Shown: piece after piece, positions 21,842-30,683 of the stretch | How the letters are laid out: the number at the start of each line of letters is the position of its first letter | Numbering within the stretch: position 1 is the stretch's first letter | Origin: a virus | Reading direction: 5' to 3' (one strand) | IMG/VR virus record: IMGVR_UViG_3300024346_006511 | Location: 1-64,000 of that record | Length of the DNA stretch: 64,000 nucleotides | Translations under genes and position numbers: made by a program | The notes under the pieces: model-generated | Told to the model about the DNA's origin: nothing | Databases searched by the model: none | The model's input: the letters and a program-made list of their open reading frames with translations, nothing else

Positions 21842-22952
21842 ATTTGATAATGTTAATTGATAGATTGCCTAGAGGTACTCTACCAGGGTTAGGTTTATTT
21901 TGTTTCAGAATAGCACTCATCTGTCTTATATAAATATAATCTTGCTGTGTAAAGTTATTACCGTCTACTTCTATCAGTATATGGTTTTGCTTTTCATTGT
22001 CATAAGGTTTAATTCTATCGTATAAGTCTGTGACTGTGCGTGTTTGCTCTGTTTGTATGTAAGGTTTATAATCTATATCAACATATAAATTATCCGCCCA
22101 AGGTTCTAACTGACCTATCTGTTCTGGTTTACAGTTTTTTATAATAATACCTTTATCGTATTTAGGATAAATTATAGGGTATTGAAAGTTATCATTCTGT
22201 ATCCAATCACCCCATTTACGTTGGTACTCTCTTTCACAACGAGTCATTATCTCTCTATAGTCAGGATTCTCTATTCCTACTCCTGCGTTCCATTTATGTC
22301 CTCTACAGGTCATATGATAAACTAAAGAGTCTCTAGACTGAATCATTTCATATCCGTTATTAATCCACCTATTAAATATATCTGAGTCTTCATATCCAAA
22401 TGGAGCAAACCTTTGATCATGTCCTCCTATTGATAAATGATCTTCTTTATATAGCATCCAAGGAGCAAATATACCTTTAGTAGTATCATTAGTACTATCA
22501 GCTTTTTCCTGAGTGACAAACTTCTCAAAAGCATCCCACATAAAGTTATGAGCTTCATCACCAAAGTTCCTTACTATCTTTTCTCTTCCAGCAGGATGAA
22601 TAGGAGGTTCAATTCTAGTAGCACATACTACTTTTCCTCTCTCTAAATGCTTTAACATATTTTCAAAGTACCCAGGTCCTATAATCATATCTGAATGTAG
22701 AATAGAGACTATATCTGTCTCAGCTATTCTCATACCTTCGTCATACCAATACGTATGACCTTTACGTTCAGTAGCTAATACTCTGTTAAGTCTTTCATCA
22801 CTTAAACTAATTAACCATTCAGCTGTTCCATCTTCTGATGCATCATCTATGATGATAATATCTACATCGCCTCCGTACCTTTTAATACTTTCGTAAGTAT
22901 TTTTAAGATGAGGTAATGTATTGTATGTAGGTATAATTACTGTATGCCGCAT
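21819..22952 (-). CDS. Family 2 glycosyltransferase
   Basis: A 377-residue protein. GT-A fold with VIIPTYNTLPHLKNTYESI (residues ~4-22), IIIDDASEDGTAEWL (~34-48) and the metal-binding VSILHSDMIIGPGYF (~84-98). GGHDQRFAPFGYEDSD near 190 is the GT2 acceptor-site ED motif. A 100-residue C-terminal extension is of unknown role. It is the 3'-most gene of the glycan island and overlaps the next glycosyltransferase by 16 bp. Confidence 0.85.
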   Translation of the reverse strand: MRHTVIIPTYNTLPHLKNTYESIKRYGGDVDIIIIDDASEDGTAEWLISLSDERLNRVLATERKGHTYWYDEGMRIAETDIVSILHSDMIIGPGYFENMLKHLERGKVVCATRIEPPIHPAGREKIVRNFGDEAHNFMWDAFEKFVTQEKADSTNDTTKGIFAPWMLYKEDHLSIGGHDQRFAPFGYEDSDIFNRWINNGYEMIQSRDSLVYHMTCRGHKWNAGVGIENPDYREIMTRCEREYQRKWGDWIQNDNFQYPIIYPKYDKGIIIKNCKPEQIGQLEPWADNLYVDIDYKPYIQTEQTRTVTDLYDRIKPYDNEKQNHILIEVDGNNFTQQDYIYIRQMSAILKQNKPNPGRVPLGNLSINIIKYEEEILS

Positions 22953-23770
22953 ATCATTCCGTTTATATCTTTTTTAGGCATTCCACCCCACTTCTTGTAG
23001 AACTTATTAGCATTAGCTGCCTCAGCTTTCTGCTGCCTATCAGATGATTTATTATCATTCTCTTCTAACCTATGTGAACCTCTAGCACCGAAGTGCCATA
23101 CTATAGATTTGGTTGGCATTAAGAACTTTCCTCCTTCATTTAACATCCTGAGGAACAAATCATAGTCATCCCATGAAGTAGGAGCAAATAGAGGATCGTT
23201 GCCACCAATATAATCCCACCAAGACTTTCGAACAAGGCCGGAAACACCTTCGCCTTTAGGTATTTCAAAGTCATTAACATCTGCAATTTGTTTAGCATAC
23301 TCTATTAGTTCTTTATCTTTAAACTCATCATGGTAAGCTCCGAATGCTTCTTTAGGTACAAAATGCGTACCAGGTCTATCCGAGTCGTTAAACATATTAG
23401 GTTCTATTCTAAAAGAGTTTACCCAGAGCTTTTCATCATCATACTTTTCATGAACTTTCATTAGTTCTAAATCCCAATTAGGAGTAACATAGAAGTCTGA
23501 GTGTAAGAACATAATGTATTTTGTCTTTACTTTCTCAGCACAGAAGTTCATTCCTCCTCCTATACCTTTTGGCTTATCGTTTTGATCGACATAGTAAGTC
23601 ACATTATAACTTTCAGCAAATCCTTTCAACCATTCATTAGTACCGTCTGTACAATTCTCTGCATGTACTATAAACGGAGCATCTTTATAATATGAATGCT
23701 GTCTAACTGATCTAATTGCTAGTTTTAGATAAGGTAAATTATTATATGTACTAATACAAAATGTTATCAT
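22937..23770 (-). CDS. Family 2 glycosyltransferase
   Basis: A 277-residue GT-A enzyme: ITFCISTYNNLPYLKLAIRS (residues ~2-21), AENCTDGTNEWL (~40), KYIMFLHSDFYVTPNWD (~88-104) and GGNDPLFAPTSWDDYDL (~192-208) with the acidic acceptor-site pair. VSGLVRKSWWDYI precedes it as in GT2. The substrate sugar is unknown. It overlaps both flanking glycosyltransferase genes. Confidence 0.85.
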   Translation of the reverse strand: MITFCISTYNNLPYLKLAIRSVRQHSYYKDAPFIVHAENCTDGTNEWLKGFAESYNVTYYVDQNDKPKGIGGGMNFCAEKVKTKYIMFLHSDFYVTPNWDLELMKVHEKYDDEKLWVNSFRIEPNMFNDSDRPGTHFVPKEAFGAYHDEFKDKELIEYAKQIADVNDFEIPKGEGVSGLVRKSWWDYIGGNDPLFAPTSWDDYDLFLRMLNEGGKFLMPTKSIVWHFGARGSHRLEENDNKSSDRQQKAEAANANKFYKKWGGMPKKDINGMICGIQ

Positions 23771-24651
23771 AGGTCTCTTAAAAATTTATTCATAGCATTA
23801 ACTGACTCCTGAGCATACTTTTTAAACACTTCATCATTTCTAGTAGCATTTGTACCTACTCTCTTATTTGGATGCTTGTAGTTATGCCCTTTTAACCTTG
23901 TTGTTATGCATACTTGAGGTATACCTTTAGCTCTTAAGAAATATTCTAAACAAGTATCTTCTCTAACAAAATGCATACCTGGAGCTATAAAAGGAGTTTC
24001 TATTCCTCCTGATAAGCATACAGTACTCCCGTCTAACTTATGAGGTACTTGTTCTATCTTTATATCACCAGATTCATCATTAAATTTATCTAGCTCTTTT
24101 TGAGTAATATAGTCTTTATACTTCCAAGGTGACTCTAGTAACTCTATACAGTCATCTTTATGTGGATTACATTTACAAGGCTTACTGTATCCTCTTAACT
24201 TTTCATGAGTAACTACATCCCAACTGTTATCCCACATTGGTCTTCCTGCAAATGTAAGTGCATGTGGTTGATCTATATTAACTGAGTTTAGTATAGCGAA
24301 AATGTCTCTAGGTAAAATCGTATCTGTTTCACCCCATACTGTATACTTTGCATCAGTATCGTAAATTTCTCTCCTCCAATCAGCTATATTATAAAATGGA
24401 TCATCATTAGTCTTTATAGTTACTTCCGGATTAAAGTCTCTAAATAGAGGATGAGTTGTATGTTTCTTAAGCATATACTCAAAGTTATCTATTTCTGGTT
24501 GTTCTATATATGTCTGAAAGTTAAAGCATATCTTTACTTTTACTTCTACATCAGGAGCAGCTCTCAATGCATTTAGTACTGAGTGCCAGCATTCATCTAT
24601 CATATTAGATTCATACCACATATGGTGTACTTGGTATACTATCATAGCCAA
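23767..24651 (-). CDS. Glycosyltransferase-like protein
   Basis: A 294-residue protein in the glycosyltransferase run. It begins IVYQVHHMWYESNMIDECW and has YTVWGETDTILPRDIF (~103-118), where ETD may be the DxD-like metal site, and a His/Cys-rich segment (KPCKCNPHKDDC, ~158). FLRAKGIPQVCITTRLKG is near 245. The start may be the second Met. Its family is not sure; the GT-A layout and neighbours are the evidence. Confidence 0.65.
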   Translation of the reverse strand: MAMIVYQVHHMWYESNMIDECWHSVLNALRAAPDVEVKVKICFNFQTYIEQPEIDNFEYMLKKHTTHPLFRDFNPEVTIKTNDDPFYNIADWRREIYDTDAKYTVWGETDTILPRDIFAILNSVNIDQPHALTFAGRPMWDNSWDVVTHEKLRGYSKPCKCNPHKDDCIELLESPWKYKDYITQKELDKFNDESGDIKIEQVPHKLDGSTVCLSGGIETPFIAPGMHFVREDTCLEYFLRAKGIPQVCITTRLKGHNYKHPNKRVGTNATRNDEVFKKYAQESVNAMNKFLRDL

Positions 24652-25457
24652 TTGCTTTGTAAGATTATTCCCATATAAGTATCTTTGATCTTATCTCTAA
24701 CTGCCCATCCATTCTTTATTTCAAAGTCATAAAGCTCTTTCCAATGGTAAACTTTAAATAAAGGTCCACATGGAACTATATCGATAGGTCTAGCCGCTAG
24801 TAAGTACTCTCCGTAAGTTAAAGTCTCTCTAAAATGGATTCCAAACTGTTGCTTCATTGCCATTTGAAAGTCTTCCATCCCAATCTTATGTTTAGCAAGA
24901 TAGTTCTCTTCAAAATGCTCCAATACTACCCTATTCCATAAATGAGGATTAGGTCCGTAATCGTAAATCCTATTAGACTTACCTCCAAATATTGATCTGT
25001 ATGCCTGAACAGCTTTAGCATATCCAGTCTCACTATACACTCCGTTCTTTAAATATGATTCATACTCTGACTGTTGTACATTCTCATGAATAATAGTATA
25101 GGGAATATTATCATAAGCTATAAAATCAGCTTTGTAAAAATCTCTGATAAAGAAACTATCTGAGTCTAGTATTAGTATGTTGTCTGCAGGTATTGCTTTG
25201 AATGCATGTAGCTTAATTAACATTTGATTCTCCCATCCTGCTAATACATTATAAGGAATATAAATCTCTTCATCAGTAATAACAGTACAATCAAAACCAT
25301 CTAATGTTTCCTTTAAAGCATCTACGTCAGATGCAGGGCAAGAAAAGTAAACAGGTAGTGAATCTTTATTATGTTCTGTTAACGAATCTACTAGCTTAAC
25401 AATTCTAGAGAAGTCATTTACATATGTCTTACAGTATAGTGCTAAATTATAATTCAT
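24642..25457 (-). CDS. Glycosyltransferase-like protein (DUF6492 type)
   Basis: A 271-residue protein: LALYCKTYVNDFSRIVKLV at the start, SLPVYFSCPASDVDALKE (~32), GWENQMLIKLHAF, then the DxD motif NILILDSDSFFIRDF (~93-107). This is the order of DUF6492 / GT-A enzymes that move sugars onto cell-surface glycans. It overlaps both neighbours by 10-11 bp. The substrate is unknown. Confidence 0.7.
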   Translation of the reverse strand: MNYNLALYCKTYVNDFSRIVKLVDSLTEHNKDSLPVYFSCPASDVDALKETLDGFDCTVITDEEIYIPYNVLAGWENQMLIKLHAFKAIPADNILILDSDSFFIRDFYKADFIAYDNIPYTIIHENVQQSEYESYLKNGVYSETGYAKAVQAYRSIFGGKSNRIYDYGPNPHLWNRVVLEHFEENYLAKHKIGMEDFQMAMKQQFGIHFRETLTYGEYLLAARPIDIVPCGPLFKVYHWKELYDFEIKNGWAVRDKIKDTYMGIILQSNWL

Positions 25458-26238
25458 CTAATGTTATTCGTTCAAATCGTTTATCTGCTGGGCTATTATT
25501 AGACAATATACGAACTTTAATGTTCTTATCCAAGAAATAATCATACATTTCTTTTGTAGAGTCGATTGTCTCTTTTAACTCTTCATAGTCAGGACCTGCT
25601 CCTGCATTTGTTTTATAGAGTGATTCAGCATGCTCCTTAACCCAATCCTCATCTCCTAACTTATACCCTTTTTGTTTCTCGAACTTAGACAGGTCTCCTA
25701 TATCCCATCCTATTGTAACGATCTCTTTTGCTCCTAAATGCATAGCTAAAGGAAATCCTGATTCATACATAATACCAGGTCCCCAAATAACTCTCCCTTC
25801 TCCATAGGTTTCAAATTGATTGAACCTTCTACTGTATGCAGTAGTGTTGTTCATATCGACCCAAGGTGTAGAGTAACAAGGTATCAGAATATCTGCTGGA
25901 GATTTCCATTCTTCTTTTATACGATTAATCTCATAAGGCATATTCATTGCTGTTAGTTGCCAATGAACTATTGTATCCTCAGAGTAATATTCGTACGGTT
26001 GATAAGAGTAAGCAGACATTAAATGAAATGTAGCTACTTCCTTAACATAGTCATAAGATTGCTTGCATGCTAGAACTGTTTTACCTTTTAGTTTACTTAA
26101 TAGTTTTTCTCTATTGTGCTCTGTTAAGGATGGTCCGCAACTGATTAAGTATATAGTCTCATCTTTACAAGCATCTTTAAGTAACTTAATTCGTTCGTAA
26201 CTATCGTTTGTTTTGCTTATTAGCTTTTTTAACTCCAT
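25447..26238 (-). CDS. DUF115/MAF-like glycan transferase
   Basis: About 263 residues. The N-terminal domain has ETIYLISCGPSLTEHNREKL (GPSL motif, ~28-47), and VIWGPGIMYESGFPLAMHLGA followed by EIVTIGWDIGD in the middle. That pairing is typical of DUF115 proteins, which include motility-associated nonulosonic acid transferases (Maf) and related enzymes. With NeuB and a NeuA-like protein in the same operon, a nonulosonate transferase is a good guess. I start at the Met at 26238, which overlaps the DUF2061 gene by 38 bp. Confidence 0.7.
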   Translation of the reverse strand: MELKKLISKTNDSYERIKLLKDACKDETIYLISCGPSLTEHNREKLLSKLKGKTVLACKQSYDYVKEVATFHLMSAYSYQPYEYYSEDTIVHWQLTAMNMPYEINRIKEEWKSPADILIPCYSTPWVDMNNTTAYSRRFNQFETYGEGRVIWGPGIMYESGFPLAMHLGAKEIVTIGWDIGDLSKFEKQKGYKLGDEDWVKEHAESLYKTNAGAGPDYEELKETIDSTKEMYDYFLDKNIKVRILSNNSPADKRFERITLDEL

Positions 26239-26428
26239 ATTTACTAAATCTATACCATGCTCTTTCATGAAAATAATAAAGAACCATTTTTGTTATAACT
26301 TCTACTGCTCCTATAGTAAGGCCTGCTTGCCATGAGCCAGTAATAAGACCTGAAAGAATAATAGTATCTAATGTTCCTATTAATCTCCAGCTTATAGTTT
26401 TGAGTACGTGTCTTTTTCTGCTTACCAT
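26201..26428 (-). CDS. DUF2061 membrane protein
   Basis: A 75-residue protein with two membrane helices and the DUF2061 signature: RHVLKTISWRLIGTLDT at the start and ITGSWQAGLTIGAVEVI, then VLYYFHERAWYR. Family members often accompany sulfate-activation or polysaccharide genes, which fits the sulfotransferase, adenylyltransferase and APS-kinase-like genes next door. Role in the membrane unknown. Confidence 0.85.
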   Translation of the reverse strand: MVSRKRHVLKTISWRLIGTLDTIILSGLITGSWQAGLTIGAVEVITKMVLYYFHERAWYRFSKYGVKKANKQNKR

Positions 26429-27028
26429 TTATAATATTCTATCTTCTTTATTTCTTCTGTACCTATCTTTGCCATTAGGGTTAAAGTAATCTTCGTAATA
26501 TGTCAACGGCACTGATAGTTGTTTTGATAACATCTGTAGCATAGTTTCGTAATGCATTAAATCTCTTACCGCTCTATGTGTACAATCTATTGGAATGTCA
26601 TCTGGATCGTAAATGTATTGTTTGGTCGAATTATATGCAGATCTATCTCCTTTAATTGCTTTACCCCATTGGTCTGGTGTGTTGTACAGAAGCATATGAG
26701 CATAGCTTTCTATATGTGCAATAGTATCTTTTCTAGATAGAAGTATAACCTCATCAAACTTTGCTGCTAAGTTCTTATGCCAATTTACCTGCTGTTGTTG
26801 AAAAAGATAATGTTGTACTTTATCTGGGTTATGAGCAGTAGGGGTATATAGTATGCCGTTTTTAACTACGAAAGATTTTAATGACCAAGCTATCTCACCT
26901 GGTGTTGGATTACTTGAATCACTACCATCCCATGGGTTAAAGTAACCTTTAACTTTTCTTTCTTTTACTAGCTTTTTAAATAGACTAGTAGATCCAGTTC
27001 TAGGAGAGTTAATAATTAATGTCTTCAT
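26429..27028 (-). CDS. Sulfotransferase-like protein
   Basis: A 199-residue P-loop-related protein. The N-terminal 5'-phosphosulfate loop is INSPRTGSTSLFKKL (residues ~6-20); ILLSRKDTIAHIESYAH (~94-110) is the second PAPS-contact region; VPLTYYEDYF (~173) is the usual C-terminal segment. PAPS-dependent sulfation of a glycan is expected. An APS-kinase-like gene four genes upstream could make the donor. A second related protein is at 58110-58640. Confidence 0.75.
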   Translation of the reverse strand: MKTLIINSPRTGSTSLFKKLVKERKVKGYFNPWDGSDSSNPTPGEIAWSLKSFVVKNGILYTPTAHNPDKVQHYLFQQQQVNWHKNLAAKFDEVILLSRKDTIAHIESYAHMLLYNTPDQWGKAIKGDRSAYNSTKQYIYDPDDIPIDCTHRAVRDLMHYETMLQMLSKQLSVPLTYYEDYFNPNGKDRYRRNKEDRIL

Positions 27029-27426
27029 TATATCTTACCATCTTTTTTCATCTGTTCCCTTATCTTAGTTGCTGAGATATTCTTAACATCGTCCGGAGGG
27101 CAATGCTCTATTACATCGTAACCTACTCCTCTACCTATATTAATTGATTCAATATCAGGTACGATAGTGCATTTTACTCTACCCTGCTCTATCAGATCTT
27201 TTAACTCATGACCTAAATTAACTAATACCTCTTGGGCAGTCCAAGGGTTCTTTTCATCTGGTGGAATATCTCTAATTGCAATCCATACGTTCTTACCTTC
27301 CTCTAACCTTTGATCAATAAGCCATCTATGACCTGCATGCCAAGGTTGCCATCTTCCAATATACATTGAGTATTTATTCTCATTATATGAAGACTGAAAT
27401 GCTGCTTGTGCTAAATACTTTTTCAT
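27028..27426 (-). CDS. HxGH adenylyltransferase-like protein
   Basis: A 132-residue nucleotidyltransferase. The first motif is YIGRWQPWHAGHRWLI (HAGH, residues ~22-37), and the C-terminal ISATKIREQ (~120-128) is the phosphate-binding ISxTxIR. Related proteins are NMN adenylyltransferases and ATP-sulfurylase-like enzymes. In this operon, between an APS-kinase-like protein and a sulfotransferase, ATP-sulfurylase-like adenylation of sulfate or a sugar phosphate is as likely as NAD synthesis. Confidence 0.75.
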   Translation of the reverse strand: MKKYLAQAAFQSSYNENKYSMYIGRWQPWHAGHRWLIDQRLEEGKNVWIAIRDIPPDEKNPWTAQEVLVNLGHELKDLIEQGRVKCTIVPDIESINIGRGVGYDVIEHCPPDDVKNISATKIREQMKKDGKI

Positions 27427-27761
27427 ATTCCTTGATCTCTTACTAAGTTTATTGCTATAGCTCTATCACCTGGTTCTTTAGGAGATAAATCATTAATTAG
27501 GTATCTAGGTCCTCTCTCTATTCCCATTATAAGTCTATGGTAGGGAATATTATTCATCTCTAATTCTAATTCTGTATGTCTTCTCAGCTCTTCAGGTCTT
27601 GCTGTTGTTAATAGAATCATATGTCCATCGTTAAACTGATCTGTTATGTACTCTATTGTACTCTCTATAGGTAATGCAGGGTTAGTTTCGTAAGTTACAA
27701 ACTCACGGTACTTTATTAGCGTACCATCTATGTCACAAAAAAATGTTTTATTCTTTATCAT
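27423..27761 (-). CDS. HAD-family phosphatase
   Basis: A 112-residue short HAD hydrolase. Motif I is FFCDIDGTLIKY (DxDGT, residues ~7-18), motif II LLTTARPEE (~50-58), and ending LINDLSPKEPGDRAIAI with the acidic pair. Small HADs of this type act as sugar-phosphate phosphatases in capsule and nonulosonic acid pathways. It overlaps the genes on both sides by 4 bp. Confidence 0.8.
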   Translation of the reverse strand: MIKNKTFFCDIDGTLIKYREFVTYETNPALPIESTIEYITDQFNDGHMILLTTARPEELRRHTELELEMNNIPYHRLIMGIERGPRYLINDLSPKEPGDRAIAINLVRDQGI

Positions 27762-28195
27762 ATTCCAAATACTATGTGTTCAATTATATTATATGTCCCT
27801 GATGGACTTTCGTAAGTTGTATCGACATTGACGAAATTCTCTTTAGGAGCAACATATGCATCAGTTTTAAAATGATCTCTTTCTCTCTCTTGAGTAGTGT
27901 TAACATAAAACTCTGTAATGTTATCTCCTAATAGTTTTTTAAATTCCTCTCTTTGATCAATATAAGGAGCAACAACTGATACTATTACATCTCTACCTTG
28001 GTTGTGTAAGTAGTGAGCGATCTTCTGTGCTGTATTGACGTTATTAACTCTACCGTTAATAGAGTAATCTTTATTTGTAGTTAACTCTCTTAAGTCGTCT
28101 CCATCTATATGGTACGAATGAGGTAACGCATTCTTTAGCATTTTAGCTAATGTAGTTTTGCCTGCTCCTGGCTGACCTGTAAACCAATATATCAT
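27758..28195 (-). CDS. Adenylylsulfate-kinase-like P-loop kinase (CysC type)
   Basis: A 145-residue kinase. Walker A is FTGQPGAGKTTLAKML (residues ~5-20), HIDGDDLRELT (~32-42) matches the DGDNxR substrate site of APS kinase, and VSVVAPYIDQREEFK (~77) follows. APS kinase makes PAPS, the donor for the sulfotransferase encoded 0.7 kb downstream. It could also be a related sugar or nucleoside kinase. No fused sulfurylase domain. Confidence 0.75.
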   Translation of the reverse strand: MIYWFTGQPGAGKTTLAKMLKNALPHSYHIDGDDLRELTTNKDYSINGRVNNVNTAQKIAHYLHNQGRDVIVSVVAPYIDQREEFKKLLGDNITEFYVNTTQERERDHFKTDAYVAPKENFVNVDTTYESPSGTYNIIEHIVFGI

Positions 28196-28878
28196 AATGT
28201 TTCGTATAATTTTTCACCAATATTAAATTGCCATTCGTAATCAATATCGAATGCTTCTAGCTCAGGCATTTGGAATAACTTTATTCCGCCTGGTGCTTCA
28301 AAGTCGCCCATAAACTTATCCTGTTTAATGAGGTCTAATCTTGAAGCATATAGCACATGAGCTGCTTCATAGGTAGGCTCAACTGCTTTAGTATTCATAA
28401 TAGTTTGACCATCAGGCCAAGGTGTTACTAAAGAACCTTCTTTGTTCCAATAGTACTGTTTCTTCTCCATAACCGCAAATAGGTTCTCTTCCTCTTGCAT
28501 GTTAAACTTATTATAAAAGTCTCTTATTGTTTTTACTTCCAGCAATGGATTACATCCAGAAACTAACATTACGTACTTATAATTCGAAGGCAACTTATCA
28601 TGCCATTCGTAGATAGCTTGTAAGGAATTATCATTATTAGCTGATACTCTGCTTCTATTAAATACGTTGATTGATTTACTCTTAGCTATATCAACAAGCT
28701 CAGGTTCATAGACTGAAGCCCATATGTTATCTTGTTTGCTAGGTAATGCTTCTTTGACTTTGTCTAATACTATATCAAAAAGCGTAGTACCAGCAAAAGG
28801 TCTTATCATCTTCTGTGGCACTCTTTGACTATTAAGTCTAGCTTGTACTATAATTGCTATACTATCTAATGGCTTCAT
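28192..28878 (-). CDS. Acylneuraminate cytidylyltransferase-like protein
   Basis: A 228-residue protein of the NeuA/SpsF/KdsB group. The nucleotide-binding motif IIVQARLNSQRVPQKMI (residues ~8-24) is near the N-terminus, and VMLVSGCNPLLEVKTI (~103-118) covers the LDATSP-like middle. It would activate the nonulosonic acid made by NeuB to its CMP form. SpsF-type sugars are possible. It overlaps both neighbouring genes. Confidence 0.8.
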   Translation of the reverse strand: MKPLDSIAIIVQARLNSQRVPQKMIRPFAGTTLFDIVLDKVKEALPSKQDNIWASVYEPELVDIAKSKSINVFNRSRVSANNDNSLQAIYEWHDKLPSNYKYVMLVSGCNPLLEVKTIRDFYNKFNMQEEENLFAVMEKKQYYWNKEGSLVTPWPDGQTIMNTKAVEPTYEAAHVLYASRLDLIKQDKFMGDFEAPGGIKLFQMPELEAFDIDYEWQFNIGEKLYETL

Positions 28879-29608
28879 ATGTTTCTTCTGTTAGTTTAAA
28901 GTACTCTTTACTCAACCTAGTACCTAAGTTATATTCCTGTCCTTCTCCTAGATTTTGAAGCCGTTTATTATCTTCTCTACTTGCTAAAAGTCTATATGCA
29001 TCTTCAAATACACTTACATACGACATAGGAGTCTTATCCCAATCTCGTCTTTGATCTGTATCTTTTAATCCTGCATGACCAGTAAATGCATGTTTGTTAG
29101 AAAAGTCTTTATTGAATCCGTCAAACCCTACAAAGTACACTCTACGTGCTCTTGTAGATAAAGCAAGTATAATCAATCTAAGAATAGCTCCAGACTTTTG
29201 TGCTGGTCTATAATTATATTTGTATCCATCGATAGTGTACCTACTTTCTTTATCAAATAAATCACCATACTCAATATGCATATTAAAGACTTCATGCTCT
29301 ATATCTTTAACAAACTTTTTAAACTCTTGTGAATTCTCTTTACCTCTATAATGCTCAGGTTCAAAGTAAGCAAATGGTTTATTAGTTCTTAGTTTATCTT
29401 TTAATATTATATTAGATAGGTCAGTCTGAAAGCCTAATTGATATAGATCTATATTCTGTGACCTTACTCTTTCATTTTTATAAAAATCATTACAAGTCCA
29501 TATGTAAGTATCAGGTGTAATTATACCTTCCCATTTAACATCCAAGGTAGATGTTCCTCCTCCTATAATTAATATATCCTTATTGTTATACTTTTTCTGA
29601 AAGTCCAT
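28862..29608 (-). CDS. GT42/DUF115-like transferase, possible sialyltransferase
   Basis: A 248-residue protein. The start DILIIGGGTSTLDVKW (residues ~11-26) and TYIWTCNDFYKN (~34-45) resemble the nucleotide-sugar site of GT42 sialyltransferases (GNGPS..., CNQFYFE), and RRVYFVGFDGFNKDF (~152-166) recalls the later GT42/DUF115 block. It overlaps the NeuA-like and pyruvyl transferase genes, fitting transfer of a CMP-nonulosonate. A plain DUF115 protein is the alternative. Confidence 0.6.
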   Translation of the reverse strand: MDFQKKYNNKDILIIGGGTSTLDVKWEGIITPDTYIWTCNDFYKNERVRSQNIDLYQLGFQTDLSNIILKDKLRTNKPFAYFEPEHYRGKENSQEFKKFVKDIEHEVFNMHIEYGDLFDKESRYTIDGYKYNYRPAQKSGAILRLIILALSTRARRVYFVGFDGFNKDFSNKHAFTGHAGLKDTDQRRDWDKTPMSYVSVFEDAYRLLASREDNKRLQNLGEGQEYNLGTRLSKEYFKLTEETYEAIR

Positions 29609-30683
29609 ATTTGTTTAAGTCTATATAGCTTAACTCTTGTACACATCTACTGATATATTCAGGAGTAAGTATTCCTCTTTCTATTACGTCTTTTACATCT
29701 TCTTTAGTACATCTTATATGAGCATCAAACATTGGAGCTAGTTCCTCATATCTCTTTTCTAAAAAAGCTGCTTGTTTATTATAATTAATATAAGAACTTT
29801 TAAGGTAGTCGACAAGCTCTCCAGTGTTTAATTGTCTAAAATTAAAATAATCATAAGGACCATATAGTATCTGGTCTCCTTCTGTTTTCCACATATTAGC
29901 ATTGAAACTAAAAAATGGAGTCTTACCTAAGAATGACATTATAGCTCCATGGTGCCTACCTGTAAGATTAATTTTAGCTTTCTTAACTGAATGATAATAC
30001 TGTTCGAAGGTTCCTTCTTCAATTACTATATCATCTAGTCTTCCAGAAGCTAGTTCTCCATCGCTAAAAGGATTGCCAGGGAAGCCTAAATACTTTGCTG
30101 AGTAACCTTCTTCTTTTATTGTATTAATTGCTTTAAAGTAAGCATTTATTTGAGGACCTATTGTTTCATGTTCTTTAGCTAATGCTCCAAAGCCGAAACA
30201 GAAATCTAAATCCTTTTCTACTTTTTCATCTTCAAAGTAATTAGTACCTAAATCAGGATAAAGTTTAATATTAGTAAGTGAAGTATTCTTTAAGAGAAAC
30301 AAATATGATATCGGCTCTCGTAATGCTACTACCTTACATCTAGATAAAAACTCTTCATGAACTTTTAACATATCTAAGTTACATTGGATAGATAAGTTAA
30401 CTAAGTGTACATCTACTCCTCGATCCATATACCATCTCATTATTGGACCATTGTTTGCAAAACCGCCAGGCATTTGATAATGATGACCAAAGCTTCCTTC
30501 TCCATTTACAATTACCAAGTCATATACTAATTCAGGTCTGAATTCTTTATTGTTTACTCCAACGTAAGTTACATTACTATCCGGATAAACTTCATTTAAA
30601 GTCTTTCTAAGAGAATGGCTTACTAGTTGACAACCAAAGTTCTTACTGCTTATTGTATCATTTAGTACTAATATGTTTTTCAT
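29586..30683 (-). CDS. Polysaccharide pyruvyl transferase family protein
   Basis: A 365-residue protein. The first conserved block is DLVIVNGEGSFGHHY (residues ~56-70) and the signature TGRHHGAIMSFLGKTPF is near 240-256, as in CsaB / WcaK-type pyruvyl transferases. These add ketal-linked pyruvate from phosphoenolpyruvate to a sugar. PEP is also NeuB's substrate. It shares one base with the NeuB gene upstream. Some members act on other donors, so the exact reaction is inferred. Confidence 0.8.
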   Translation of the reverse strand: MKNILVLNDTISSKNFGCQLVSHSLRKTLNEVYPDSNVTYVGVNNKEFRPELVYDLVIVNGEGSFGHHYQMPGGFANNGPIMRWYMDRGVDVHLVNLSIQCNLDMLKVHEEFLSRCKVVALREPISYLFLLKNTSLTNIKLYPDLGTNYFEDEKVEKDLDFCFGFGALAKEHETIGPQINAYFKAINTIKEEGYSAKYLGFPGNPFSDGELASGRLDDIVIEEGTFEQYYHSVKKAKINLTGRHHGAIMSFLGKTPFFSFNANMWKTEGDQILYGPYDYFNFRQLNTGELVDYLKSSYINYNKQAAFLEKRYEELAPMFDAHIRCTKEDVKDVIERGILTPEYISRCVQELSYIDLNKYGLSEKV

